64,000 nucleotides of DNA from positions 744,001-808,000 of the forward strand of contig NZ_CP035490.1 in assembly GCF_004135205.1 (NCBI RefSeq), read 5' to 3'. The position numbers and the translations under genes are program-made. Shown here in pieces: positions 1 through 8,988 of this stretch. The notes below the pieces were generated by a model. The model ran no database searches. It had not been told where the DNA came from and saw nothing but the letters and a program-made list of their open reading frames with translations. The stretch is from Hahella sp. KA22 (GTDB taxonomy: Bacteria > Pseudomonadota > Gammaproteobacteria > Pseudomonadales > Oleiphilaceae). Within the stretch, counting starts at the first letter, position 1. Each line of letters starts with the position of its first letter.

Positions 1-893
1 ATATCCTGCGCGATAACCTGTCTGGAGAACTGGTGGACTTGCTGAAAGGTCTCGCCGCTAATGAAGATGATTCCGATGGCGGCTACACGGTGGCGGAAGC
101 CAACGCCCGCCCCCGCTGGCGCGAATTGAAAATCGCCGGCCGTTGTTTGCAACCTGACTATGTTGGCCATCTCGCGATGATTCGTCCGGTTGCCTGCAAT
201 GGCGGCGATAAGCAGAAATGGTGGTGGGACACAAATGGCGCAGTGCATCCCAAAGCCAACGCCAAGTTGTGTATGGATGGCCTTGGCGTCACTCCAGGCG
301 TCAATCTGGCGCTTTGGGGATGTCATGGCGGCGATAATCAGGCCTGGATTTTTGAGGATGGCCGCATGCGCAACAAGCGCAGTGAGTCGCTATTCGTCAC
401 CTATGAAAAAGATATCTTCAACTGGCTCGATTACGCCCAGCTGAAAAGCCTGAAAGAAAATACGGATAAACAGTTCGCTCAGTGGGGGCAGGAAGAACGC
501 GTCAACGGCGTCGCTGCTTCTCATTTCCGTCCGTTAAAAAGTGCGCGTAGCGGGCTGTGTCTGGGTGTGCAAACAGGGAGCGCATCTCCTGAGTTGCAGG
601 CGTGTGGAAACGCATCGCAACAACTCTGGTTCTACGATAGTGTGGCGCGAACCCTCTACAACGCGGCTGGAGACTGTCTGAGCCACCATGGCGAGAACTA
701 CAACGGCGCAACCTTGTTCGTGGAGACATGTTCTGCGTCCGCGAATCAGACATTTGAGTTCGCTGATGGCGCTATCAAAACGACGTCGGATGCGGCGATT
801 GTCGTCGATGCATATGGCTCGGAAGATGGCGCTATGGTTGGTCAGTGGATGTTCCACGGCGGCGCCAATCAGCTCTGGCTGTGGGCCGAGTAA
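1..893 (+). CDS. ricin-type beta-trefoil lectin domain protein, 5'-truncated
   Basis: The reading frame is open to the left edge, so this is the C-terminal part of a longer protein; the GTG at 33 is only an internal codon. The visible part holds two runs of ricin-B repeats with QxW-type endings (KQKWWW, DNQAWIF, SQQLWFY, ANQLWLW). An approximately 45-residue linker separates the runs. Paired cysteines in each repeat are typical of extracytoplasmic carbohydrate-binding trefoils. The repeats closely resemble the C-terminal lectin of the PLC-like protein encoded at 20964-22616 (CHGGSNQVWL against CHGGDNQAWI), so the two are probably related secreted proteins. The catalytic or other N-terminal domain lies outside the window. 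Confidence 0.8.
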   Translation, partial: ILRDNLSGELVDLLKGLAANEDDSDGGYTVAEANARPRWRELKIAGRCLQPDYVGHLAMIRPVACNGGDKQKWWWDTNGAVHPKANAKLCMDGLGVTPGVNLALWGCHGGDNQAWIFEDGRMRNKRSESLFVTYEKDIFNWLDYAQLKSLKENTDKQFAQWGQEERVNGVAASHFRPLKSARSGLCLGVQTGSASPELQACGNASQQLWFYDSVARTLYNAAGDCLSHHGENYNGATLFVETCSASANQTFEFADGAIKTTSDAAIVVDAYGSEDGAMVGQWMFHGGANQLWLWAE

Positions 894-1045
894 GGCCTTG
901 TAGATTCAGCTTTACAGACTTTAGTCCTTCATCGTTCAGTCTTTATGACCACGCTTAATGGATGAGTGGCGGAGACAACTCGTCGCGTAAACCCTGACGG
1001 CCATCCGCCAGGGTTATCTCTACTGTGAGCCCTGGCTGCAACCTG

Positions 1046-1051
1046 TATAAT
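1046..1051 (+). promoter_or_regulatory. TATAAT -10 box abutting the recQ start
   Basis: A perfect TATAAT lies 8 nt upstream of the recQ ATG at 1060. No good -35 hexamer is visible at the right spacing. If the box is used, transcription would start within one or two bases of the ATG, giving a leaderless or nearly leaderless mRNA. An imperfect hairpin at about 994-1016 (AACCCTG / CAGGGTT) upstream could end the lectin transcript. Confidence 0.4.
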
Positions 1052-1059
1052 GCGCGGCT

Positions 1060-2871
1060 ATGAAACGCATATCATCTTCTCTTCAATCGCCACTGCAGGC
1101 TTTGCAGACCTTATTCGGGTACGACGCATTTCGCGGCCCGCAGGAAGCCGTCATCGGGGAACTGATGGCTGGCCGGGACGCCCTGGTTTTGATGCCTACC
1201 GGCGGCGGTAAATCACTTTGCTATCAAATTCCCGCTATCTTGCGTGATGGCGTAGGGGTGGTGATTTCCCCTTTGATCGCATTGATGCAGGACCAGGTGG
1301 ACGCGCTGAGACAGGTCGGCGTTAACGCAGGCTTTCTGAATTCCAGCCTTAGTCTGGCGGAGTTGCGGGATATGGAGCGCGCGCTGCTGGACCAGGAGCT
1401 GGATATGCTCTATATCGCGCCAGAGCGTTTGACTCAGGAGCGCACGCTGGAACTGCTGCAACGCACGCCTATCTCCCTGTTCGCCATCGATGAGGCCCAC
1501 TGTGTGTCGCAATGGGGCCACGATTTTCGCGCTGACTATCTACAGCTTAACCTGTTGCAGGAGCGATTCCCTCATGTGCCCAGGGTGGCGCTGACCGCCA
1601 CCGCCGACGAACGCACCAGAAAGGAAATCGCCGAGCGCCTGGGGCTGACGGAGGCGCAGCATTTCATCAGCGGTTTCGATCGTCCCAATATCCAATATCG
1701 CATTACTCAGAAACAAAACGCGCGACAGCAGTTATTGCGTTTTTTACGCGCTGAACACGCCAACGACGCAGGCATTGTTTACTGTTTATCCCGCAATAAA
1801 GTTGAGCAAGTGGCGGAATGGCTGTGCAAGGAAGGCTTCAATGCGTTGCCGTATCACGCAGGATTGCCGGCGGACGTGCGACAGGAGCACCAGCAGCGAT
1901 TTTTAAGGGAAGACGGCGTTATCGTAGTTGCCACTATCGCTTTCGGTATGGGGATTGATAAGCCGGATGTGCGTTTTGTCGCTCATCTGGACCTCCCCAA
2001 GAGCATTGAATCCTATTATCAGGAAACCGGTCGTGCGGGCCGTGACGGACTGCCGTCCACCGCCTGGATGACCTACGGGCTGCAGGACGTGATCAAGCTG
2101 CGGCAGATGATGGAAGGCTCTCCCGGCGCGGAGCAATTCAAACGGGTGGAGAGACAGAAACTCGACGCTATGCTGGGACTGTGTGAAATCGTCAGCTGTC
2201 GCCGGCGCGCGTTGTTGCGCTATTTTGGTGAGACCGCGCCGGAGCAATGCGGGAACTGTGACGCCTGTCTGAACCCGGTGGAAACCTGGGATGCGACGGT
2301 AGCGGCGCAGAAGGCTTTGTCCTGTATATATCGCACGGGGCAGCGCTTCGGCGTCAATCATCTTATTGATGTAGTGCGAGGCGAACTGACCGATAAGGTG
2401 AAGCAGTTTGGCCATGAGCGTCTTCCCACTTTTGGCGTCGGCGAGGATATGGATGCGGCGCAATGGCGTTCGGTGTTGCGCCAGCTGACCGCACGGGGAC
2501 TGTTGAATGTGGATCTGGATGGCTTTGGGGCCTTGAAGCTGACGGAATCCTGCCGACCTATTTTGCGCGGCGAACAGGAAGTGCGATTACGGCGCGACGT
2601 CAAAGAAGTGATGTCAAAAGCGCCAAAACGCAGTGGCGAATCGTTGCGTGAAGAAGATCAGCCATTATGGGATGCGTTGCGTATCCGCCGTAAGGAGTTG
2701 GCGGAGGAGCAGGGCGTGGCGCCTTATATGATTTTCCATGACGCCACGCTGATGGAAATCTTGCGTCATCGTCCTCAGAACGACATAGAGTTTCTGGCTC
2801 TCAACGGCGTCGGCAAGAGCAAGCTGGAGCGCTACGGCGAAGACTTCATGGAAATTGTCCGCAACGCCTGA
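1060..2871 (+). CDS. recQ: ATP-dependent DNA helicase RecQ
   Basis: This is a 603-residue superfamily 2 3'-5' helicase of the RecQ family, close to the usual length of about 610. Visible parts are Walker A MPTGGGKS near residue 47, the DEAH box ([16 protein letters not shown]), motif VI ([10 protein letters not shown]), the RecQ zinc-binding cysteines (CRRR... CGNCDAC) and winged helix, and a C-terminal HRDC domain. The order matches E. coli RecQ throughout. The protein unwinds recombination intermediates and stalled forks in the RecF pathway. It ends 5 bp from the convergent yehW-like gene. No Shine-Dalgarno motif precedes the ATG, which fits the very close TATAAT. Confidence 0.97.
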   Translation: MKRISSSLQSPLQALQTLFGYDAFRGPQEAVIGELMAGRDALVLMPTGGGKSLCYQIPAILRDGVGVVISPLIALMQDQVDALRQVGVNAGFLNSSLSLAELRDMERALLDQELDMLYIAPERLTQERTLELLQRTPISLFAIDEAHCVSQWGHDFRADYLQLNLLQERFPHVPRVALTATADERTRKEIAERLGLTEAQHFISGFDRPNIQYRITQKQNARQQLLRFLRAEHANDAGIVYCLSRNKVEQVAEWLCKEGFNALPYHAGLPADVRQEHQQRFLREDGVIVVATIAFGMGIDKPDVRFVAHLDLPKSIESYYQETGRAGRDGLPSTAWMTYGLQDVIKLRQMMEGSPGAEQFKRVERQKLDAMLGLCEIVSCRRRALLRYFGETAPEQCGNCDACLNPVETWDATVAAQKALSCIYRTGQRFGVNHLIDVVRGELTDKVKQFGHERLPTFGVGEDMDAAQWRSVLRQLTARGLLNVDLDGFGALKLTESCRPILRGEQEVRLRRDVKEVMSKAPKRSGESLREEDQPLWDALRIRRKELAEEQGVAPYMIFHDATLMEILRHRPQNDIEFLALNGVGKSKLERYGEDFMEIVRNA

Positions 2872-2876
2872 GTCTG

Positions 2877-3611
2877 TCAGGCGGATGCGCTTTCTATGCG
2901 TTCGAAAATAGCGTCCGCCGCCACAGCGAGCAAAGCCACCAGAATAGCGCCCTGTAGCACATAGGCGGTATTGCCGTTGATCAAGCCCGCCACGATAGGG
3001 TCGCCGAGGGTTTTGGCGCCAATGGTGGAGCCGATGGCGGCGGTGGCGATGTTAATGGTCACAGAGGTGCGCACGCCCGCCATAATTACTTTGAAGGCGA
3101 GAGGCAGCTCCACCTTCCATAATACCTGCGACGGCGACATTCCCATACCGCGCGCCGCCTCCAGCACTGCACCGGAGACGCCTTCCAAACCAGCAATTGT
3201 GTTACGCACCACGGGCAGCAAACCGTAAAGCGTTAGTGCGACCACGGTGGGCGCGCCGCCAAAGCCAGTCATGGGAACCGCCAGCGCGAGCACGGCGACG
3301 GGAGGAAACGTCTGACCAATGGAAGCGACGTTATTCACCAGAGGAAGGAAATCCCGTCCGGATTCCCGGGTCACCAATATGCCGGAAACCACGCCAACTA
3401 CCGTGGCGATAAATCCGGATAGCAGCACCAGACCCGCGTGGCTCAGTAACAGGCGCCAAAAGCTGTCACGGTCATAAACAACCTGTGATGCGTCAGGCTG
3501 CAGCCAGCGAAAGAGCGTTTCCATGTGAGGAAACAAGCTGGCGCACAGAATTAACAACAGCGCGGGCGTCAATGCCCTCCAGGGCGCGTGACGAATTGAG
3601 GCTCGCCGCAT
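2877..3611 (-). CDS. yehW: ABC transporter permease, YehW/OpuCB type
   Basis: This 244-residue integral membrane protein has the binding-protein-dependent permease domain. The EAA-like loop (EAARGMGMSPSQVLWKVELPLA) couples it to the ATPase. The first membrane segment is near residues 15-30 and the rest follow from about 58 onward. It is the last gene of a four-gene importer in the order binding protein, permease, ATPase, permease, matching the enteric yehZYXW (osmF) operon for glycine-betaine-like osmolytes. It overlaps the stop of the ATPase gene by one base, implying translational coupling. The actual substrate is inferred from family and order. Confidence 0.88.
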   Translation of the reverse strand: MRRASIRHAPWRALTPALLLILCASLFPHMETLFRWLQPDASQVVYDRDSFWRLLLSHAGLVLLSGFIATVVGVVSGILVTRESGRDFLPLVNNVASIGQTFPPVAVLALAVPMTGFGGAPTVVALTLYGLLPVVRNTIAGLEGVSGAVLEAARGMGMSPSQVLWKVELPLAFKVIMAGVRTSVTINIATAAIGSTIGAKTLGDPIVAGLINGNTAYVLQGAILVALLAVAADAIFERIESASA

Positions 3612-4681
3612 CAGGCGCAGCCTCCCACCAGGTCCGCCATGCGCACTTCCGCCAGTAAGGCTCCATCAGAAGACAAAACTGGCAATGCAGCGACTTTGCG
3701 CCATAACATTTTGGAGATCGCCAGCTTGACGCTGTCTTCCGCCTGCAGACTCATGTCCGGCGTGACGTCGATTTCCCGCCAATGATAGCTGGCGTCGCCG
3801 TCCACAGTTGCCTGCAATAATCGCACTGGCGCATTCGCGCTATCCACGGCCCACAGTCTTCCTGCGCCCTGGCATGGCGGCGGCGCTAAGCCCTGTACCC
3901 GTGGTGGATTGGGCCGCATGATGTCGCGCACCTGTTTGCAGGACGCTGCTTTCAGACCCCGGTCCTGGCTGCCGATAATATTCTCGACGAAGTAGTTCGC
4001 GGGGCGGTGCAGAATGTTTTCCGGTGTGTCGTATTGGATGATCTGGCCTGCGTCCATTACCACCATGCGAGTGGCGAGCTTCAATGCTTCTTCAATGTCG
4101 TGAGTAACGAATACGATGGTTTTCTTGATCTGCGACTGAATCCGCAGCATCTCTTCCTGCAGGCTTTCCCGGGTGATAGGGTCGAGAGCCCCAAAAGGTT
4201 CGTCCATAAGCAATATATCCGGGTCCGCCGCCAGCGCACGCGCCACACCAACGCGTTGGGCCTGTCCACCGGATAACTCATTGGGCATTTTGTCAGCGAA
4301 AATAGTAGGGTCGAGCGCGAACAACTCCAGTAACTCATTGACCCGATTTTGTATGCGTTGCGCATCCCATTTGAGCAGGCGCGGAACTACGGCGATATTT
4401 TTCGCCACGCTCCAGTGAGGAAACAAACCGATGTTTTGAATGGCGTAGCCAATCCGCCGACGCAGCGCGTTGATCTCAAAGCTGGCGATTTCCTGGTTAT
4501 TGATCAGAATGCGCCCTTCACTGTGCTCCACCAGTCGGTTGATCATTTTCAACGTGGTGGATTTGCCGCACCCGGAGGTGCCTACCAGGACGCAAAAGTC
4601 GCCGCTGGCGATGTCCAAAGAGAGGTTGCGTACGGCGTATTGCTCGCCGTATTTCATGGATACGTTATCCAGTCGGATCAT
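3611..4681 (-). CDS. yehX: ABC transporter ATP-binding protein, YehX/OpuCA type
   Basis: This 356-residue ATPase has Walker A GTSGCGKST at residues 34-42, signature LSGGQAQRVG and Walker B ILLMDEPFGALD. The C-terminal third has two CBS-like segments (starting near DIMRP and the final VAALPVLSSDGALLAEV). These are characteristic of the OpuA/OpuCA quaternary-amine branch, where CBS domains sense ionic strength. Its start overlaps the stop of the upstream permease gene by 4 bp. It would energise uptake of osmoprotectants through the flanking permeases. Confidence 0.93.
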   Translation of the reverse strand: MIRLDNVSMKYGEQYAVRNLSLDIASGDFCVLVGTSGCGKSTTLKMINRLVEHSEGRILINNQEIASFEINALRRRIGYAIQNIGLFPHWSVAKNIAVVPRLLKWDAQRIQNRVNELLELFALDPTIFADKMPNELSGGQAQRVGVARALAADPDILLMDEPFGALDPITRESLQEEMLRIQSQIKKTIVFVTHDIEEALKLATRMVVMDAGQIIQYDTPENILHRPANYFVENIIGSQDRGLKAASCKQVRDIMRPNPPRVQGLAPPPCQGAGRLWAVDSANAPVRLLQATVDGDASYHWREIDVTPDMSLQAEDSVKLAISKMLWRKVAALPVLSSDGALLAEVRMADLVGGCA

Positions 4682-5853
4682 GGTGCGCCTCGGGTTGTGG
4701 CGGTCAAGAATGCGAACAGGGCGTCTGCGGCGAGCGCGAACAGGATTGTAGGAATGGCGCCTAGAAGCACCAAATCCATCGCTGCCTGACCCAGCCCCTG
4801 AAAAATGAAGGTCCCCATACCTCCGGCGCCAATTAACGCGGCGACGGCGGTCAGGCCGATAGTTTGCACGGTCATGATGCGCAGTCCTTCCAGAATCACG
4901 GGAGCCGCCAATGGCAGACGTACCTGCAGGAATACCTGGCTTTCACTCATTCCCATGCCGCGAGCGGCCTCCAGAACCGGTTCAGGGGTTCCGGTGAGAG
5001 CGACGTAAGCGTTACGGGTCATGGGGAGTAAACTGTAGCCGATCAGGGCGATCAAAGCGGGGGTGAAGCCGATTCCCTGCACGCCGATAGCGCGCAGCCA
5101 CCCAAACTCGTTGGCGAGGTAACTCAGAGGCGCGATCAATAGACCGAAAAGCGCCAGGCTGGGGATCGTCTGCATCACGCTAAGCACCCCAAACAGCCCG
5201 CGTCGGGCCTTTTCCGAGCGCGTCGCCCAGATTGCGAGCGCCATGCCCATCAGCGCGCTGGGCAGCATTGACCAGAATACCAGATTGAAATGCGCGCCCA
5301 TCTCTGTCACAAACTGGCGTTGCCTGACATGAAACTCTTGCGCCAGGGATAACTTCTCAAGCGCGCCATAGGAGTAGGCGATTGCGATGCCCGCGACGAC
5401 GGCGGTGACGCCGGCGAGTTTCAGCCAGATTCCGGCCTGTAACTTGTGGCAGGCTTCGATCATGATCAGCGCCATGAGGAAACCCGTCAGCCAAAAGCCG
5501 CTCCCCAACGCCGCACGGCCATGTGGCAGGCCTTCATTTGCGCGCTCAAGACCAAATACGCCCGCCATTACTGGCAAGAACGCGATCAGGGTAGTCGCCG
5601 TTAGCAATATGGCAAGATAGGCATGGCGGTTAGGGCGCCAGGATAACAAGGCGATAGCGAGCGCGCCGCCGAAAACCGGCAGGCCCCATCGAAGGGAAAG
5701 AGCATCCAGCAAGGCGACGCCTTCCCCAGGCAGTATGCGGTTTGGTTGAAAGGATGCAAAATCCAGAAACAGCAGCGCCGCAATGGCCAGGACGGACATG
5801 GAAAGCGTCACGCGATTTGCGCCTTGCAGCGCGCTGCGGTCTCCCGCCGGCAA
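4678..5853 (-). CDS. yehY: ABC transporter permease, YehY type
   Basis: This 391-residue permease carries an extra N-terminal set of membrane segments ahead of the standard permease domain, as in E. coli YehY (about 385 residues). The EAA loop (EAARGMGMSESQVFLQVRLPLA) is nearly identical to that of the partner permease. The frame opens with TTG at 5853, 8 bp after the upstream stop. An in-frame ATG at 5799 is another possible start, and neither has a convincing Shine-Dalgarno motif. It forms the membrane channel with the yehW-like product. Confidence 0.88.
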   Translation of the reverse strand: MPAGDRSALQGANRVTLSMSVLAIAALLFLDFASFQPNRILPGEGVALLDALSLRWGLPVFGGALAIALLSWRPNRHAYLAILLTATTLIAFLPVMAGVFGLERANEGLPHGRAALGSGFWLTGFLMALIMIEACHKLQAGIWLKLAGVTAVVAGIAIAYSYGALEKLSLAQEFHVRQRQFVTEMGAHFNLVFWSMLPSALMGMALAIWATRSEKARRGLFGVLSVMQTIPSLALFGLLIAPLSYLANEFGWLRAIGVQGIGFTPALIALIGYSLLPMTRNAYVALTGTPEPVLEAARGMGMSESQVFLQVRLPLAAPVILEGLRIMTVQTIGLTAVAALIGAGGMGTFIFQGLGQAAMDLVLLGAIPTILFALAADALFAFLTATTRGAP

Positions 5854-5861
5854 TATATGGG

Positions 5862-6815
5862 TTAGAGCAGTCCGGCGGATGTTAGAAACTCCCGGGCCAC
5901 TTCTTTGGGGTCGAGACCGTTAACGGCGACATCTGCGTTGAGACGTTGCAGCGTGGTCAAGTCGAGCTTTTCGAAAATAGCATCGATCATCGGACCTATA
6001 TCTGGATTCGCTTTCAGTATCTCACCGCGTATCACCGCCGCTGGCTCATACACTGGCTGCACGTTGCGCGGGTCCTGCAGCACCACCATATCCAGTGCGC
6101 TCAGGCCGCCGTCAGTGCCATACGCCATCGCCGCATTGACGCCGTTTGTGCGTAAGGCGGCGGCGCGAATGGTCGCAGCGGTGTTACCGCCCGACAATAC
6201 CAGGAGCTGGTCGGCGGTCAGTTCAAATCCATAGGCTTTCTGAAAGGCGGGCAGGGCGAAATCCGACTCCACAAACTCGGCGCTGGCGGCGAGCTTTATT
6301 TCTCCGCCGTCTTTTAGAAAACGGGAAAGATCATCCAGGGTCGCCAGTTTTTGCTCCCGCGCCAAATCGCCGCGCACGCTAATCGCCCAGGTGTTGTTGG
6401 CGTCAGCGGGATGCAGCCAGACTAAATTATTGGCGGCGAGATCTTTTTCTTTTGCTGTGGCGTATGCTTTGGTCGGGTCCTTCCAGACAGGGCTGTCCGC
6501 CATGTCGAAGAAAAACGCCGCATTACCCGTGTATTCAGGGTAAACGTCTATCTGGCCGTTGATCAGCGCGGTGCGGACGATTTTGGTGGCGCCAAGTTGG
6601 ATGCGATCTTCTACTTCATAGCCGGCTTTTTCCAGCCGAAGCAGAATCATGTTGCCGAGCACGGAGCCTTCCGTGTCGATTTTAGATGCGACGACAATCT
6701 TGTCTTTGGCCGCTACGTGAGTGGCGATGGACAGGCCCAGTACGAGGGCGGCGGCAAGTCGTCCAAGTCTGCTCTTGCGGTTCACGATATGTCTCCTGTC
6801 GGTCAGGTCGGTCAT
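5862..6815 (-). CDS. yehZ: glycine betaine-type substrate-binding protein, OsmF/YehZ family
   Basis: This 317-residue periplasmic binding protein of the OpuAC/OsmF class has a signal sequence in roughly the first 36 residues (ending ATHVAA, with an arginine-rich n-region). The mature part starts KIVVASK and contains family features such as YPEYTGNA and the VLQDPRNVQPVYEPA segment near the C terminus. It is the first gene of the four-gene operon and would deliver the osmolyte to the permeases. In E. coli the equivalent operon is under stationary-phase and osmotic control. I see no clear promoter to confirm that here. Confidence 0.9.
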   Translation of the reverse strand: MTDLTDRRHIVNRKSRLGRLAAALVLGLSIATHVAAKDKIVVASKIDTEGSVLGNMILLRLEKAGYEVEDRIQLGATKIVRTALINGQIDVYPEYTGNAAFFFDMADSPVWKDPTKAYATAKEKDLAANNLVWLHPADANNTWAISVRGDLAREQKLATLDDLSRFLKDGGEIKLAASAEFVESDFALPAFQKAYGFELTADQLLVLSGGNTAATIRAAALRTNGVNAAMAYGTDGGLSALDMVVLQDPRNVQPVYEPAAVIRGEILKANPDIGPMIDAIFEKLDLTTLQRLNADVAVNGLDPKEVAREFLTSAGLL

Positions 6816-7061
6816 TCAATCAGGGAAGCGGCATGAGGATCTTATTCGTTTGATGCGCCCGCTTTTTCCTGCCGGGAGGCAGCAGTGTCCCCCATGGCGC
6901 GTCTTGATTCAACCTTGGCCCGGCGATGAGGAATGGGATTGATAGTTTGTGAGATGCAGTATGCGAAAACCGATACTACACATATAAGTGGTTGACATAG
7001 CGCAACAAAATGAAGTCTGATAGCCGCTCAGTACACGCAAGAAATGCAAGGGAGGAGCCAC
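6816..7061. other. intergenic region upstream of the yehZ-like gene
   Basis: This stretch lies between the leftward transporter operon and the rightward small-peptide/DUF1127 genes, so it should carry divergent promoters. I see no confident -35/-10 pair, no long palindrome and no RNA gene. Confidence 0.3.
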
Positions 7062-7160
7062 ATGATGACTCAATCAACTCATCAAAAAAGAGCCAAGGAT
7101 TTGCGATCTGCAAAAGGTTGCTCTGTCTCCTTAGCTTTCCGTGTGCTGACGAACCACTAA
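7062..7160 (+). CDS. possible 32-residue peptide with a strong ribosome binding site
   Basis: A short frame, ATG ATG ACT..., encodes 32 residues (MMTQSTHQKRAKDL... ending RVLTNH). It is preceded by GGGAGGAG 4 nt upstream of the ATG, one of the best Shine-Dalgarno matches in this part of the window. The peptide is basic and has no recognisable domain. A perfect 8-bp hairpin (CAGCCGCG / CGCGGCTG, 7172-7195) follows, and the DUF1127 gene starts at 7269. It could be a leader peptide or a real small protein. Only the ribosome site and the frame support it. Confidence 0.35.
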   Translation: MMTQSTHQKRAKDLRSAKGCSVSLAFRVLTNH

Positions 7161-7171
7161 ATACTATCTAT

Positions 7172-7195
7172 CAGCCGCGGAACTCATCGCGGCTG
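7172..7195 (+). other. perfect hairpin between small ORF and DUF1127 gene
   Basis: CAGCCGCG (7172-7179) and CGCGGCTG (7188-7195) form an 8-bp GC-rich stem with an 8-nt loop. No T-run follows on either strand, so a classical intrinsic terminator is unlikely. It may be an mRNA processing or stability element in the DUF1127 leader. Confidence 0.4.
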
Positions 7196-7268
7196 GTTGG
7201 ATATGCGCCTGAAGTACCCATAGATACCCTTCCTTCCCGATGTGTTCCCGGCGATAACCGAGGAATAC

Positions 7269-7508
7269 ATGATGAAAAAATTTTTCGTTCGCATTAACGC
7301 CGCTGCCCGTCGTATTTTTGTTGGAACTCCACGTATCGAAGGCTTGTATGGTATGAGCGACCACTTGCTTAGAGATATCGGGATGGAGCGAATCAGCGGA
7401 AAAGGCCTGCAGCCAATGGTGAACCCTGAATCCACTATCGAACGTAAGCGCGCCGCCCGTGAAAGGGTGGAGGCGCCTCTTCCGATACCTGAATTGACGA
7501 AGATATAG
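7269..7508 (+). CDS. DUF1127 domain small protein
   Basis: This 79-residue protein starts at ATG 7269, with CGAGGAA a few bases upstream. The core GLYGMSDHLLRDIGMER is the DUF1127 signature (SDHxLRDIGLxR), an arginine-rich helix. Family members in alpha- and gammaproteobacteria act in RNA maturation/turnover or phosphate and stress responses, but no specific role can be assigned here. A second family member lies at 34649. A stable hairpin follows the stop codon. Confidence 0.8.
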   Translation: MMKKFFVRINAAARRIFVGTPRIEGLYGMSDHLLRDIGMERISGKGLQPMVNPESTIERKRAARERVEAPLPIPELTKI

Positions 7509-7833
7509 ATCACCGCGCCGCAGCCAATCAGGTTGCGGCGCTATCTATACAGTCTCGCCTTCATCTCCAGGCGTAGTTTGAGTTTCCCGCCTCACTTTTC
7601 TTTCTTCCACTCTCCCAAACGTCTTTTACCTGCGCTTTCTGCTCTTCTTGTTCACTATTAATGAACGGCGTCACAGACCGCACTCTGTAATTTTGAAGTA
7701 AATACGAACTCTTTTATTAAATATCGGTTAGAATGCGCGGAAAATTTTTCGCCCCCCATTTCAGGGAGAACGCCGGTCAATCGCATTTCTTGCTAACGGC
7801 GTTTATAGGATTTAGATATCAAAGCGTTTGTTT
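7509..7833. other. intergenic stretch with hairpin
   Basis: This 325-bp gap begins with an 11-bp hairpin just after the DUF1127 stop (7515-7525 pairing with 7531-7541, one G-U). It may protect the 3' end or terminate without a strong T-run. Near 7725-7733 is a TTAGAAT that could be a weak -10 for the next gene. I see nothing else. Confidence 0.35.
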
Positions 7834-8178
7834 ATGCAAAAACTCACTTCATTTCTGTTTGCGTTTTTGGCGTGCGCCGGCGTTCTCGTGCAGGCGTTTG
7901 TGTCCTGGTATTGGATGAATACGGATGCGCCAAGACAATTCTTAGATTTTTTCAATTCCCTATACGGCGCTGCGCCAGCCTGGTCCGAATGGGCGTTTGC
8001 ACTTAAGCAAAGCTCCTGGTGGCCTCCTTTGTTGTGCGCCGCGCTGTTGATTTTCGCCATCGTGAAAAGGCCCACGCAGAAGTTGTTGGGCATGGCGGCG
8101 GGAGTGTCCCTGTTAGTTGCTGGCGGCTTGGTTTACGCCATGTATCCACTGCATCTGATGTTGCAATCGCCGGTCTAG
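7834..8178 (+). CDS. small integral membrane protein, unknown
   Basis: This 114-residue protein starts at ATG 7834 (a TTG two codons earlier is less likely). It has three hydrophobic segments: near residues 5-25, then about 68-83 (WWPPLLCAALLIFAIV) and about 90-110 (MAAGVSLLVAGGLVYAMY). No catalytic motif is visible and I do not recognise the family. It lies 70 bp upstream of the TPR protein gene in the same direction. Confidence 0.65.
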   Translation: MQKLTSFLFAFLACAGVLVQAFVSWYWMNTDAPRQFLDFFNSLYGAAPAWSEWAFALKQSSWWPPLLCAALLIFAIVKRPTQKLLGMAAGVSLLVAGGLVYAMYPLHLMLQSPV

Positions 8179-8248
8179 GCTGTCGTTTATTCGAAGCCGC
8201 CGCCTAAGCAATTCTATTTACCTGATGTTATAGAGTAAGAAGTTAGAA

Positions 8249-8986
8249 ATGCCTATTTTCGCAATTTCCATTATTTTTCAAGTTGCTCTGGTCATGCACA
8301 TAGTGAAGACGGGGCGTAGCACCACCTGGATCTGGATTGTGGTCATGTTGCCCTTTGCAGGTTCTGTCGCTTATTTCCTGGTGGAAATGCTGCCGGAGCT
8401 GGCGGGAAGCCGGACCGGCAGAAACGCGCAGCGCAAAATGCAGTCTATTGTTAACCCCGACAAGGCGGTCAAACAGGCGGCCTTCAATTACTCCGTCACG
8501 GACAGCGTGGAGACCTCCATGCGGTTGGCGGAAGAGTGGCTGGCGAAAGGAATGTTCGGGGAAGCCAAGGCGATGTATGAAAAGTCCCTGAAGGGAATTC
8601 ATCAGACTGATCCACACATTATGTATGGTTTGGCCCGGTCTGAGTTTGGACTGAATAACTTTGGCGCTGTCCGCTCCGTGATGGACGATTTGATCCGCCA
8701 CAATCCTGATTTCAGGAACGCTGAAGCGCATCTACTTTACGCCCGAGCCTTGGCGGAACTGAATGAATCCTCGGCGGCGAAACATGAATTTGAGGCGCTG
8801 GAAGCCTACTTCCCTGGTCCCGAAGCCAGTTATTGGTTTGGAATGTTCCTGAAAGCCCAGGGCAGGGAAAGAGAGTCGCAGGAACAGTTCAAGAAAATTC
8901 TGGAAAAAGCGAAGATCTCCGGCAGACATTACCACTCATACCACAAAAAGTGGCTCAAGCTGGCCAAGCAGGAATATACGGGTTGA
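8249..8986 (+). CDS. membrane-anchored TPR protein with PLDc_N-like N terminus
   Basis: This is a 245-residue protein. The first 55 residues hold two membrane helices resembling the cardiolipin-synthase N-terminal domain (PLDc_N: hydrophobic helix, TGRSTTWIWIVVMLPFAGSVAYFLVE). The rest is helical with at least three tetratricopeptide-like repeats (AEEWLAKGMFGEAKAMYEK; ARALAELNESSAAKHEFEAL; MFLKAQGRERESQEQFKKI). It is likely an inner-membrane scaffold with cytoplasmic TPRs. The next gene starts 2 nt after its stop, so the two are probably cotranscribed. Confidence 0.75.
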   Translation: MPIFAISIIFQVALVMHIVKTGRSTTWIWIVVMLPFAGSVAYFLVEMLPELAGSRTGRNAQRKMQSIVNPDKAVKQAAFNYSVTDSVETSMRLAEEWLAKGMFGEAKAMYEKSLKGIHQTDPHIMYGLARSEFGLNNFGAVRSVMDDLIRHNPDFRNAEAHLLYARALAELNESSAAKHEFEALEAYFPGPEASYWFGMFLKAQGRERESQEQFKKILEKAKISGRHYHSYHKKWLKLAKQEYTG

Positions 8987-8988
8987 TC

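Noticed and set aside
7010-7297. 95-residue plus-strand open frame
   Set aside because: It has no ribosome site, overlaps the DUF1127 start out of frame, and has no recognisable protein features. The 32-codon frame at 7062 has a far better start.
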